NCBI GenBank assembly: GCA_012960035.1
Contig: DUBZ01000041.1
Span: forward strand, 62,407-126,406
Direction of reading: 5' to 3'
Source: Myxococcales bacterium
GTDB lineage: Bacteria; Myxococcota_A; UBA9160; UBA4427
Length of the DNA: 64,000 nt
The position numbers were made by a program, and so were the translations under genes. Position 1 is the stretch's first letter. Each line of letters opens with the position of its first letter. Below the pieces are notes generated by a model, which was given only the letters and a program-made list of their open reading frames with translations, did not search any database and was not told the origin of the DNA. This document shows, in pieces, positions 25,114-34,200 of the stretch.

Positions 25114-27012
25114 ATGTCTGGAACTGAATTCGAAGCGGGCAGGCTTCTGGAGTACGTGCTCTTCTTCGCCTTTGCGGGAGTCACGCTCCTAACCACACGC
25201 ATGTACTGGCGTGGGTCCGCAGGCGGGATCATGCCGGTCAGCCTCGCGGTTCTAGGGGTCGGACTCGTTTTCGCTGCGATGTGGACCCCGCGGACTCCCA
25301 CTGTCCCCGAACAACAGACGCCGGAAAAGACCGTCGAGCAGGGCTTCGTTTCTTCCGAGACCTGTCGCGCGTGTCACCCGGGACAGTACGAAAGCTGGTA
25401 TGCCAGCTATCACCGCACGATGACCCAGGTTGCGAGTCCCGAATCCATCATGGCCCCGCACGAAAATGCGTCAATGATCGGAGGCAGTCGCCGTTTTGAC
25501 GTTCGCTTCGACGACGAGGGTGCCATGATCATCGACGACGTCGATCCTTGGCCGGCGTTCGTCAAGTTTCGAAAGAACAACGGCATCTTGCCCAAGGACT
25601 TCCCGCGCAAGCAAGGCGAGGTCGTGATGACGACCGGGTCTCATCACATGCAGCTCTACTGGGTCCCCCTCGAAGACGACGGGCTGACTCAAATGTCTTG
25701 GACTTGGCTGATTCGGGATCAACGTTGGGTGCCGGGAGAAACCGTTTACCTCCAACCGCCAAGCGGGGGCTCTGGCATTGCCGGGACCTGGACGCTCAAC
25801 TGCATCAAGTGCCACAGCACGGGTGGGCAGCCGCGAAGCGAACTTGGAAGCGAACCTCATCCCGCGGCAGATCCATGGGTGGGTGAGCTAGGGATCGCAT
25901 GTGAGTCCTGCCATGGTCCCGGCGACGAGCACGTGGCAGCAAACGGAAACCCGGCAAGGCGTTACGCGTTACATCTGAGTGGCGAACCCGACGACACGAT
26001 CATCAACCCCATGAACCTCGACTCGAAGCTTGCGGCAGAAGCGTGCGCGGCGTGTCACGCCGGTCGCGTAGACACGAGCTGGGACAACAATACCGGTGGC
26101 AAGTTCCGTCCCGGTGAGCGGATCGAAGGCTCGATGAAGCTGCGTAAATTCGAATTGGTCCCGGATCATTTAAAGCCAGACTACTTTTGGGGTGACGGAA
26201 CTTCCCGGGTAACCGGGCGAGAGTTTACAGGCATGTCCGCTTCCGCGTGTTATACGCGGGGCGAAATCACCTGCGCGTCCTGTCATTCGATGCACGACAG
26301 CGACCCGAACGATCAACTTGCACGCGACCGCGTTGGCGACGAGGCGTGCCTACAGTGTCATCCCCAGTACGTCGGGCGAATCTCAGAACACACCAACCAC
26401 GTAGAAGATTCGCCGGGATCGCGCTGTTACAACTGCCACATGCCGAATACGACGTATGGCATCCTGCAGCTGACGCGGAGCCACCGCATCGACATCCCGA
26501 CCGCCGCGGGAACGGCAACGACGGGCAGACCCAACGCGTGCAATCTCTGTCATCTCGATCAAACCCTCGAATGGGCCGACACGCGGATCGCTCGCTGGTA
26601 CGACAAGCCAAAGGCTGAGTTTGACGAGGACGGTAGAACGGTGCCCACCGGCGCCCTGTGGCTACTCAAAGGAGACGCAGTCGATCGCGCGACCGCGTCC
26701 TGGCACTTAGGGTGGGACCCGGCGATCGCCGCGTCAAAAGCCAATATTCAGCCACCGCTGTTGGCCCGAGGTCTCGCCGATCCGTATGCCGCCGTTCGCT
26801 ATCTCGCGGAGCGATCCCTTCGCAAGTTCAGCGGATACGAAGACATCGAATACGATTTCGTAAGACCAGCGAGAGTGCAGGCGGGTGCTGTGCAAACTGT
26901 ACTGGCAATTGGTCAAGCTCCGGAGAACGCGCCGCTTGACCCTCTCGAAGAAGCGCTGATCGAACGTTTGCTGCGAGAGCGCGACAATTCAGTGCGGGTC
27001 ATTCGCGAATAG
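25114..27012 (+). CDS. Membrane-anchored octaheme cytochrome c with HEAT-like C terminus
   Basis: A 632-residue protein with two N-terminal hydrophobic helices (about 12-29 and 38-56) and eight CXXCH haem-binding motifs: CRACH, CIKCH, CESCH, CAACH, CASCH, CLQCH, CYNCH and CNLCH, all between about residues 84 and 480. The arrangement (SETCRACHPGQYESW first) matches the cytochrome c554/c552-like multiheme family, which carries electrons or reduces small nitrogen/sulfur species in the periplasm. The last 110 residues contain HEAT-like helical repeats (LARGLADPYAAVRYLAERSL). No enzymatic residues could be assigned. Likely paired with the small membrane protein 61 bases downstream. Confidence 0.9.
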   Translation: MSGTEFEAGRLLEYVLFFAFAGVTLLTTRMYWRGSAGGIMPVSLAVLGVGLVFAAMWTPRTPTVPEQQTPEKTVEQGFVSSETCRACHPGQYESWYASYHRTMTQVASPESIMAPHENASMIGGSRRFDVRFDDEGAMIIDDVDPWPAFVKFRKNNGILPKDFPRKQGEVVMTTGSHHMQLYWVPLEDDGLTQMSWTWLIRDQRWVPGETVYLQPPSGGSGIAGTWTLNCIKCHSTGGQPRSELGSEPHPAADPWVGELGIACESCHGPGDEHVAANGNPARRYALHLSGEPDDTIINPMNLDSKLAAEACAACHAGRVDTSWDNNTGGKFRPGERIEGSMKLRKFELVPDHLKPDYFWGDGTSRVTGREFTGMSASACYTRGEITCASCHSMHDSDPNDQLARDRVGDEACLQCHPQYVGRISEHTNHVEDSPGSRCYNCHMPNTTYGILQLTRSHRIDIPTAAGTATTGRPNACNLCHLDQTLEWADTRIARWYDKPKAEFDEDGRTVPTGALWLLKGDAVDRATASWHLGWDPAIAASKANIQPPLLARGLADPYAAVRYLAERSLRKFSGYEDIEYDFVRPARVQAGAVQTVLAIGQAPENAPLDPLEEALIERLLRERDNSVRVIRE

Positions 27013-27033
27013 CCGCGAATAGCCGCGTATAAC
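27004..27033. repeat. Short tandem repeat across the cytochrome stop codon
   Basis: CGCGAATAGC occurs twice in tandem (27004-27023) and a third, diverged copy CGCGTATAAC follows. The first copy contains the cytochrome's TAG stop and the second repeats it in frame-shifted DNA, suggesting slippage duplication. Confidence 0.6.
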
Positions 27034-27073
27034 CGGGGCCGCCTCGATGGCGTGCCCGCGTGAAAGGCATCCA

Positions 27074-27517
27074 ATGAATTCGACAGGCGATCCTTTGGTA
27101 GGGCGGCACTTGCGCGTGGGGTGGTGGGGCTTGCTTCTATTTCTGACCATGGGAGGCGGGCTCGAAATACTTCATGGATTGAAGCTCGGATTTTACGTCG
27201 ACGTTGCGAGCGATACGCGAAGACTTCTTTGGACTCTCGCCCATGCCCACGGATCGCTCCTGGCAATGATTCACATTGGTTTCGCCACAACGCTTTCGCT
27301 CGCACCAAACTGGTCGGGAAGCCGCCGAGACAACGCGTCGCGCAATTTGATCTTGTCGCTGTTCTTGATTCCCGGCGGTTTCTTTTTGGGCGGCCTGTTT
27401 ATACACCGGGGTGATCCAGGCCTCGGGATCTTCCTGCTTCCAATCGGCTTCGCGTTTCTCTTCCTCGCCGTTTGGCGAACCGCGCAGGCGATGTCGGCGC
27501 AGGGCCACGAGCAATAA
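27074..27517 (+). CDS. Small four-helix membrane protein next to the multiheme cytochrome
   Basis: A 147-residue protein, not recognised, with about four transmembrane helices (around residues 15-36, 50-75, 88-112, 118-140). Helix 2 carries LAHAHGSLLAMIHIGFA: three His in a membrane segment, which could ligate haem or quinone, as in di-haem membrane anchors. Start chosen at ATG 27074 with AAAGG upstream; an earlier ATG gives an unlikely extension. Its place 61 bases after the octaheme cytochrome suggests a membrane partner, but this is inference. Confidence 0.75.
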   Translation: MNSTGDPLVGRHLRVGWWGLLLFLTMGGGLEILHGLKLGFYVDVASDTRRLLWTLAHAHGSLLAMIHIGFATTLSLAPNWSGSRRDNASRNLILSLFLIPGGFFLGGLFIHRGDPGLGIFLLPIGFAFLFLAVWRTAQAMSAQGHEQ

Positions 27518-27520
27518 CGC

Positions 27521-27800
27521 GTGACTCGACGGGAATGGCTGCCGGTCGCGATCTAGACCGCCGTCGCGGCATTTGCGCTCGCGCTACATATCTTTCCCAT
27601 GACACAGGGCAGTGATGCGCACTACGCCTACGGCGACAGCGCGTATTTGCTTTGGAGCTTTTGGTGGACTGATCACGCGCTGCGAAATGGAAGAACGCTT
27701 TCTTCACCAACTACGTGTTTCATCCCACGAGCACCCGTATTCGCTCTCACCTGCAGCCTGCTGTCGATTCCGATCCAGCACATCATCCCATCAACCAACG
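27521..27800 (+). pseudogene. 5' remnant of a membrane glycosyltransferase-like (GT-C) gene
   Basis: From GTG 27521 the frame reads TRREWLPVAI, hits TAG (27554) and continues with a hydrophobic helix and MTQGSDAHYAYGDSAYLLWS, then WWTDHALRNG. After a shift another frame reads FFTNYVFHPTSTR, and after a second shift FALTCSLLSIPIQHI. This pattern (first helix, then an acidic luminal loop and a TNxxFHP segment) resembles the N terminus of polytopic GT-C glycosyltransferases. One stop and two shifts, and absence of any further helices, show only a degraded fragment that runs into the convergent downstream gene. Confidence 0.5.
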
Positions 27801-27883
27801 CCTCGGTGCGACGTTTCGCGATGAAGGTATGTTCTTCGTCGCCGAGTTCCCGATGCAGAAGTCGAACCCCGGCGGTTCCGCCG

Positions 27884-29191
27884 CTAGAACTCGATCGGGT
27901 AACTAAGCTCGTGCACGGCGGCGGCTTCGCCCTCGATCTCGAAACCCGCATCCATCGTACCTTTGGCACCGGTGGAATAGACGAGCTTGTGTGCACGGGA
28001 ATAGCGGATCGGCTTACCGCCGAATGAATCCGTCGGAATCGATTCGAGGTAGGCCGGAACCAAATCGTTCAGATCTTCGGGGAGGCGATTGTTGTCCTGT
28101 TGATAGGCCCGAAGTGCGATCAAGGTCTGGGTTGCGGCGAGGGCGGTGTCTTCGGCGCAACGCTTGATGAAAAAATCGCGGTAGTCGGGGGTCGCGATGT
28201 CGAGTGCGACTTCCGAGTCGTCGGCGCCCGGTCCTTCAAACGTGGGGGCCGACGTGTCCCCTTGGTCTTCCGGGAACGGGATCGACGTCATGTCAGAACA
28301 GTCGAGCTCACTCGCGCGTTGGTACGTCCGCGTCACGGCTGCAAAGGCTTCAAGAGTGCGTGCGGTTTCGCTACGGAGTGCGGCGATGTCGAGCAGCGTG
28401 AATTCGGGCGCCTTCACGGAACCTTCTCCGTTGCGGAAATCATGTTCGGCGCGTTCGGCGATCCATCCCAAGAGCGCCTTCCACTGCTGATATTCGACGG
28501 CCCACATTCGCTTCCAGGCCGAAGGGTCACTTCGAAAGGAGGGGAGTGTTTCGACCCAATGTTTGGCTTGTTCGTTTTCCAACGGCGCGAAGGACGCGAG
28601 TCGGCGCAGGGTTTCGAGCCCCATCGACCGGTACCTCACACTTAACATCGTGGTCGTGAGTGCGGCGTGGTTTGCTCCCTCGATCCGCTGCGCGAAGCGA
28701 AGGATGTCGACGGCGCTATTGAAGGCGCCGTCCCAGTCTCCAGTTCGTGCAAGGTAGAGAGACTCGAATCGCAGGAGTTCGATGAGAGATTCCGTTTCGA
28801 TCGGAATCTCGGGTACGACGTCAAATTCGTCGGCGGACAGTTCGGGGAGTCGAAAGTGGGGCGCCTCGAGCGCGCGTCGCAAGCGTGCGAGAGCTTCGCG
28901 ATTCGCATCGAGCAACGACGCCATGTCGCCCGTCGAAATGTCGCCACCTCGCCACACGGCTTCGGCGAGCAATCGATCGTCGTCGTCGACCTCGCAGACT
29001 TTCACCGCAGCAAGCAAGTGTGTGAGTCCGTCTTCTGGTGCTGCGACGTTCTGATGAGTCACGGAAAGGTCGGCATCATCCGGACCGCCGGCGGGATCGC
29101 GGCGGGTTGAGACGTAGTCGGGGAGGCACAGCGCAATGAGCAGTGTGCACACCATTCCGATCCATAAAACCCGCTGTCGCATTTTCAGCAC
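27884..29191 (-). CDS. Exported or membrane-anchored protein of unknown function
   Basis: A 435-residue protein I do not recognise. An N-terminal hydrophobic segment (VLWIGMVCTLLIALCLP, about 8-24) is a signal anchor, after which the body is acidic and mostly helical. The C-terminal region LIALRAYQQDNNRLPEDLNDLV ... IPTDSFGGKPIRYS recalls the end of pseudopilin-like or general-secretion-associated proteins, where a substrate-like domain follows a long helix. No enzymatic motifs. Convergent with the glycosyltransferase remnant and divergent from the SPOUT gene. Confidence 0.75.
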   Translation of the reverse strand: MLKMRQRVLWIGMVCTLLIALCLPDYVSTRRDPAGGPDDADLSVTHQNVAAPEDGLTHLLAAVKVCEVDDDDRLLAEAVWRGGDISTGDMASLLDANREALARLRRALEAPHFRLPELSADEFDVVPEIPIETESLIELLRFESLYLARTGDWDGAFNSAVDILRFAQRIEGANHAALTTTMLSVRYRSMGLETLRRLASFAPLENEQAKHWVETLPSFRSDPSAWKRMWAVEYQQWKALLGWIAERAEHDFRNGEGSVKAPEFTLLDIAALRSETARTLEAFAAVTRTYQRASELDCSDMTSIPFPEDQGDTSAPTFEGPGADDSEVALDIATPDYRDFFIKRCAEDTALAATQTLIALRAYQQDNNRLPEDLNDLVPAYLESIPTDSFGGKPIRYSRAHKLVYSTGAKGTMDAGFEIEGEAAAVHELSYPIEF

Positions 29192-29264
29192 CCACCGGGC
29201 GTTGAGTGCCCCCGAATAGCATCGGCACCCCGCAGTGCTGCCTAGAGCCGGGATTACCTGAATC

Positions 29265-30086
29265 GTGACCGAAGTCGGTTACGTGCCGCTATCCTGTGCC
29301 GCGATGACGGCCAAGGCGGTAGACACGACAACATCTAAAACCCCGCAAACCCCGCGCAAGCAGTTGCGCAGTGCAGAAGAAATCGGCCTCGCGCTTGATC
29401 GTGGTGCGCCGGTTCACTTCGTGCTGTGCCTCGAAGGGGCATGTGACCCGGCGGTTGAACGAGTGGTTGAACGTGCCGCCGAGATGGGAATCTCGGTTCG
29501 TCGCGTGGCCGAACGACAGTTGCGCAGGTTGTTGCCGCACGGCACCCAGAGCCAAGTGCTCGCCCTCGAGGGGCCGGGGCCGGGTGCGAGCCTGGCCGAA
29601 GTCATGCAGCGCCCCGAGGTGGTGTGGATGCTGGTGGGATGCGGGTACCCAGGCAATGTCGGGTATGCGATTCGCAGTGCCGAAGTTTCCGGGGCCGCCG
29701 GGATCGTCGTCGCGTCAGATTTCGACCGCACCGAACGACGGGATTGTCTGCGTTACGGCATGCGGGTCGATCGTTTCTTTCCGGTTCATTTTGCCGATGC
29801 GGCTGAGTCGTTGGCGTTGTCGCGGACGGCTGGGCGTACCGTGGTCGCGGTGGAAGATGTCGGGAACGACGCACCGTGGCAGGTTGATCTGTCCGGCCCA
29901 TTGCTCATCGTGATCGGTGGCGAGGAGGCGGGCATTCCGAAGAGCGTGCTCGCCGAAGCAGATTACGTTGTTCGTGTACCGATGAATGGCTTTTTGCCGT
30001 CGTTCAACTTGCAAGCCGCGATGGCGATCGTGATGGGTGAGCGGCTGCGGCAGACACAACCGACAACCAACACATCGAGTGACTAG
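29265..30086 (+). CDS. TrmH/RlmB-family RNA 2'-O-methyltransferase
   Basis: A 273-residue SPOUT enzyme. The SAM knot is seen in VGCGYPGNVGYAIRSAEVSGAAG (about 125-147), IGGEEAGIPKSVL (about 223-235) and VPMNGFLPSFNLQAAMAIV (about 243-261), which resemble the motifs of 23S rRNA or tRNA ribose methyltransferases. The usual N of motif 1 is present (GNVG). An N-terminal 90-residue domain may bind RNA. Start GTG 29265 or ATG 29304. Second TrmH-like gene in the window; paralogous to the 12.5-kb gene but clearly different in sequence. Confidence 0.9.
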   Translation: MTEVGYVPLSCAAMTAKAVDTTTSKTPQTPRKQLRSAEEIGLALDRGAPVHFVLCLEGACDPAVERVVERAAEMGISVRRVAERQLRRLLPHGTQSQVLALEGPGPGASLAEVMQRPEVVWMLVGCGYPGNVGYAIRSAEVSGAAGIVVASDFDRTERRDCLRYGMRVDRFFPVHFADAAESLALSRTAGRTVVAVEDVGNDAPWQVDLSGPLLIVIGGEEAGIPKSVLAEADYVVRVPMNGFLPSFNLQAAMAIVMGERLRQTQPTTNTSSD

Positions 30087-30119
30087 GAATCAGCAGAACC
30101 TTTGATTGCTGCTGCCGCT

Positions 30120-31130
30120 CTAGATCTCACGAATGGCAGGGATCAGGTCGGCAATTTCTTGGGCGTCAATGCCGTAAGGCACGAGGCTCACTCGGTCGAC
30201 GGACGTTCCGTAGCGTTGGCGTAGTTTTTCGGGGATCTCTTCGACGGGGCCAACGAGGGCGATCTGCTCGAGCAAGTCGTCGTTGATCAGCGCCGGCATG
30301 TCCGCCCATCCGCCTTGCTTCGTCAGACGATTGAGTTCGGTTTGCAGTTCACCTTGGCCCACACTTTCGAGAACGCCGCGGTATGCGGGGGTCGAGCCGT
30401 AAAACGAAATCTGCGCCTTGGCGCCTCGCTTCGCTTGTTTGATAGCAGCGTCATCTTTACCACTCACCACAATGACCTGGGCCGAAATTTCGAACTCACT
30501 TCGCGGACGGCCCGAACTTTCGATGCCCGTAGTGAGCGACGGCATGGTCGTCTCGGCGAGAAACTCTTCGGTGTGGAACGGGTGCAGGAAGTACCCGTCC
30601 GCGACTTCGCCCGCGACCCGGGTCATGATCGGCCCGACACCCGCGAGAAAGATGGGCGGCGTGCCGTGCGGGTTCGGACCTGGATTGAAGAAGGGCGCCA
30701 TCAACGTGTGGGTATAGAATTCGCCGCGATGGTCGAGCTTGTCGCCGGTTTCAAAGGTGTGCCAGATCGCGCGAATCGCGCTGATCATTTCCTTCATGCG
30801 TGCTGCAGGTTTCGACCACGGCATGCTGAAGCGACGTTCGATATGGGGCTTGATCTGTGAGCCGAGTCCGAGGATGAAGCGACCCTTCGAGTGAAGCTGA
30901 AGGTCGTAGCCGAGATTCGCAAGCGTCATCGGGTTGCGCGCGAACGCGACCGCGATTGCTGTAATGAGTTCGATGCGCTCGCTGCGTTCGGCCATCACGC
31001 AGATAGGAAGGAAGGGGTCATGGCGACCTTCGAAGATGAATGCGCCGTCGTAGCCTTGGTTCTCGAGGGAAACGCTTGCCGGGCCCGCATCGCGCGGGTC
31101 TTCGACCATCACTGCGCCGTCAACTTTCAT
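30120..31130 (-). CDS. LLM-class F420-dependent oxidoreductase
   Basis: A 336-residue luciferase-like TIM-barrel enzyme. Recognisable features: an N-terminal VSLENQGYDGAFIFEGRHDPFLP segment, RIELITAIAVAFARNPMTLANLGYDLQ, GRFILGLGSQIKPHIERRFSMPW (about 83-105) and GVGPIMTRVAGEVADGY, which match the F420-dependent family more than FMN monooxygenases. A perfect AGGAGG six bases before ATG 31130 suggests strong translation. Uses reduced or oxidised F420 if the organism makes it; no F420 biosynthesis gene is in the window. Divergent from the acyl-CoA ligase module. Confidence 0.9.
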   Translation of the reverse strand: MKVDGAVMVEDPRDAGPASVSLENQGYDGAFIFEGRHDPFLPICVMAERSERIELITAIAVAFARNPMTLANLGYDLQLHSKGRFILGLGSQIKPHIERRFSMPWSKPAARMKEMISAIRAIWHTFETGDKLDHRGEFYTHTLMAPFFNPGPNPHGTPPIFLAGVGPIMTRVAGEVADGYFLHPFHTEEFLAETTMPSLTTGIESSGRPRSEFEISAQVIVVSGKDDAAIKQAKRGAKAQISFYGSTPAYRGVLESVGQGELQTELNRLTKQGGWADMPALINDDLLEQIALVGPVEEIPEKLRQRYGTSVDRVSLVPYGIDAQEIADLIPAIREI

Positions 31131-31371
31131 GGGAACCTCCTAGTTTGGGGCAAATCATCCTATGGCATTGGGTTCCGGTTCGCTTGAGGTTCCTGCGAAC
31201 AAGAAGCTTTGCGGTATGGTCAATCGACTCGCGTTTTTGTGCGCGGGTCGCGCCGCAAACCATGTCGGTCTGGGCCGTTTATTCCTCGCATGTTGTACGC
31301 GCCGGAAATACGCGGCGCCGGCGCGCGAGGCAATCCGTGTTCGTGGTCTAAGTGAGTGCTCCGAGGTAGTG

Positions 31372-32967
31372 GTGTCCAACAAGGCGACGATTTCGCAATG
31401 TGTTTCGAACCTGGCAGTAACCCAGGGCGATGCGCGCGCGTTTTCGACTTCCGAGGGCTCCGTTAGCTGGCGTGCTTATGACGAGGCCGCGAATGAACTT
31501 GCGCGCGCATTGGTCCACCTCGGTGTTGGTGTGGGAGACCGCGTTGGCGTGTTGCTCCCCGACGGCCCCGGTGTGCATGTCGCTTTCCTTGCGATCGAAC
31601 GCGCGGGGGCGGTGATCGTCGGAGCGGGCGCGCGTTCGGGTGTCAAAGAGCTTGTGCACTTGTTCGGACTTACCCAGTGCACGGTCTTGATTAGCGCGGC
31701 CGAGCATCAGGGCCTTGGCGCAGTTGCATTGCGAGCGGAGCTCGCTGAAGCGGACGTTTCGCTAACCCTTCATTTGATCGTCGACTCTGAATCGGGCCGT
31801 CAGTCCGAGCCCCTTTCAGAGACTGCGGGCATGGATGAAGAGGACGCGGCGGCGAGGCGTCACGATCCCGACGATATCTGGCTCTTGAACTCGACTTCGG
31901 GCACGACGGGGATGCCCAAGTGCGTCGTGCATGACCAGTCGCGCTGGTTTGTCTTCCACGACTTTGCGGTCGAAGCGGGCCAGCTCGATCAGAACGACGT
32001 GTTCATGAGTGTCGTGCCGGCGCCGTTCGGCTTCGGAATCTGGACGGCCCACGTGACTCCGGTCTTGCTCGGCGTTCCGACGGTCTTGATGACAGGCTTC
32101 GACGCAGATGCCGCCCTGGACTTGATTGAACAACATCGGGTTACGGTCCTCGCGGCCGTATCGACGCAATTCATCATGATGTTGAACAGCGCGAAAATCG
32201 ACTCTTGCGACCTGTCGTCGTTGCGGGTCTTGTTTACCGGCGGCGAAGCTGTTCCCCGTGATCGCGCGTCGGTGTTTGAAGAGAAGACCGGGGCCAAGGT
32301 GTTGCAGTTCTACGGCTCGAACGAAGTGGGTGCGGTGAGCCGTACGACGCTTGACGATTCGAGTGACCGGCGTTGGACTACGGCGGGGCGCGTGATCAAA
32401 GAAATGAAAGTGCGCTTGTTTGACGAACAAGGTGCGGACGTCACGCATACCGGCCGTGGGCAGCCTGGCTGTCTGGGCCCGACGCTGAGTCAAGGGTACT
32501 ACGGGGACCCGCAGGCGAACGCAAAGCTATATCGCGACGACGGTTGGATGATGCTCGGGGACATCGTCACCATCGACGATGAAGGCTACTTGACCGTGGT
32601 TGGACGTACGGATGACTTCATTATCCGCGGCGGCAAAAACATCAGCGCCGCTGCCGTCGAAGAACAAGTTGGCACCCATCCGCGGGTCGCGCATGTCGGA
32701 GTCGTTGCGATGCCAGACCCCGTGTTCGGCGAGCGGGTTTGTGCATTCGTTGAATTGGACGGAAGGTCCGCGCTTGATTTGAATACGCTCTGCGCTTACT
32801 TGCGGGAACACGGGACGTCGAAGGAATACCTCCCGGAGCATTTGGTTGTACTAGACGCCTTGCCTCGGGCCGCGGGTGGGAAAATTGCAAAGGCCGAGCT
32901 TTGTTCACACGTTGCTGCGCTGAGCAATAAACTGGATTCAGCAACCTGCACTCAAGGAAAAGATTGA
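31372..32967 (+). CDS. AMP-forming acyl-CoA ligase/synthetase
   Basis: A 531-residue ANL-superfamily enzyme that activates a carboxylic acid to an acyl-CoA via an acyl-AMP. Motifs: P-loop STSGTTGMPK (about 174-183), FYGSNEVGAV, GDIVTIDDEGYLTVVGRTDDF hinge region (Asp), and the catalytic-Lys end RAAGGKIAKAEL. Start assigned to GTG 31372 with GAGG five bases upstream; the 70 upstream codons of the open frame look non-family and Arg-rich. The gene abuts the thiolase-like gene with no gap. The acid substrate is unknown. Confidence 0.93.
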   Translation: MSNKATISQCVSNLAVTQGDARAFSTSEGSVSWRAYDEAANELARALVHLGVGVGDRVGVLLPDGPGVHVAFLAIERAGAVIVGAGARSGVKELVHLFGLTQCTVLISAAEHQGLGAVALRAELAEADVSLTLHLIVDSESGRQSEPLSETAGMDEEDAAARRHDPDDIWLLNSTSGTTGMPKCVVHDQSRWFVFHDFAVEAGQLDQNDVFMSVVPAPFGFGIWTAHVTPVLLGVPTVLMTGFDADAALDLIEQHRVTVLAAVSTQFIMMLNSAKIDSCDLSSLRVLFTGGEAVPRDRASVFEEKTGAKVLQFYGSNEVGAVSRTTLDDSSDRRWTTAGRVIKEMKVRLFDEQGADVTHTGRGQPGCLGPTLSQGYYGDPQANAKLYRDDGWMMLGDIVTIDDEGYLTVVGRTDDFIIRGGKNISAAAVEEQVGTHPRVAHVGVVAMPDPVFGERVCAFVELDGRSALDLNTLCAYLREHGTSKEYLPEHLVVLDALPRAAGGKIAKAELCSHVAALSNKLDSATCTQGKD

Positions 32968-34176
32968 ATGAATCAAGATGAGGCTTGGGGGACTGCGGGG
33001 ACGATTGAAGACGTGTCTGGCCAGGTGGCGATCGTGGGCGTCGGAGATGCGATCTACCAGCGAGCATCGGGAAAGAATGGACTCGAACTCGCGATCGAAG
33101 CGACCGAGCGCGCGCTGGCGGACAGCGGGCTCGCTCCGGGTGATATCGACGGAATTATGGTAACCCCGTACATGGGCGCTCAACTCGACGCCGATGCGTA
33201 CCGTGCTCACTTCGGTACCGAGCAAGAAATCTGGATGTCGAACAAAGGCGGTGCCATGACGTGGGCCGCGACGGCACCGGCCGTCGCCGCGGCGGCGATT
33301 CGCGAGGGCAAGGCGAGTGCGATCTTGAACTTGTTCGCAGTCGACTGGTTTAGCCAGAAGGGAAGCGATAGCGACGAAGGACCTGGCAAGTTTCACGGCC
33401 AGGAACGCATGAAGGCCAACTTCGAATTGCCTCACGGTTGGTTTCCGCAGCCTGTTTACTTCGCCACGATCGCACGTCGACACATGTGGCAGTACGGAAC
33501 CCGGGAAGAAGATTTAGGCGCGCTCGCGGTCACCTGTCGCAGACACGCGAACGGGCATCCTGACGCAATTACGCGGGACCGAACATTGAGCCTCGACGAA
33601 TACCTGGCTCGCCCGATGATGGTAGACCCACTGCGCATGGAAGACTGCTGCCTTATTTCCGATGGCGGTGGCGCGTACATCATGACGTCAGTAGAACGCG
33701 CCAGAGATCTCGCGAAACCGTTGGTCGTGGTTGAAGGGGTGTCGGACGGCTATTCGAATAGCGGCGCCTACTGGAGTCAGCAGGGCAATTTCACTGCTTC
33801 GCCTCAAGTCTATTCCGCACCCAAGGCGTTCGAGATGGCAGGGCTGGTACCGAGTGATGTCGACGTGCTGACGCTATACGACCCGTTTTCAATCGTGGCG
33901 TTGATGCAGATCGAAGACATGGGGTTCTGCGAGAAGGGTGGGGCGAGTGAGTTTGTTGCCGGAACCAACCTGCAATACGACAGCCCGGGCCTCGCGTACA
34001 ACACCCACGGTGGCTTGCTCTCCCATGCCTACGTGCTCGGTATCTCGCACGTCAATGAAATCGTCCGACAACTGCGGGGCGAAGCTGCCAACCAGGTCAG
34101 CGATGCAAACGTTGGAGTCTACGGTGGATACACCGGACACATGGCGAGCACGTTGATTTTGAAGTCCGGCAGTTGA
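32968..34176 (+). CDS. Thiolase-like / SCP-x-type acyl-CoA acetyltransferase family protein
   Basis: A 402-residue thiolase-fold protein of the lipid-transfer group (SCP-x/Ltp2-like). Visible: VAIVGVGDAIYQRASG at the N terminus, FSQKGSDSDEGPG, EDCCLISDGGGAYIM (about 221-235) and the C-terminal NTHGGLLSHAYVLGISHVNEIVRQLRG with its GG..SH motif. In canonical thiolases a Cys follows the residue around position 90; here that segment reads WMSNKGGAMTWAATA with no Cys, as in Ltp2-type aldolases that lack thiolase activity. Its DUF35 neighbour supports an aldolase-like or transfer role rather than classic thiolysis. Confidence 0.88.
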   Translation: MNQDEAWGTAGTIEDVSGQVAIVGVGDAIYQRASGKNGLELAIEATERALADSGLAPGDIDGIMVTPYMGAQLDADAYRAHFGTEQEIWMSNKGGAMTWAATAPAVAAAAIREGKASAILNLFAVDWFSQKGSDSDEGPGKFHGQERMKANFELPHGWFPQPVYFATIARRHMWQYGTREEDLGALAVTCRRHANGHPDAITRDRTLSLDEYLARPMMVDPLRMEDCCLISDGGGAYIMTSVERARDLAKPLVVVEGVSDGYSNSGAYWSQQGNFTASPQVYSAPKAFEMAGLVPSDVDVLTLYDPFSIVALMQIEDMGFCEKGGASEFVAGTNLQYDSPGLAYNTHGGLLSHAYVLGISHVNEIVRQLRGEAANQVSDANVGVYGGYTGHMASTLILKSGS

Positions 34177-34200
34177 GGTCGACGCGATGAGGAGCGAACG

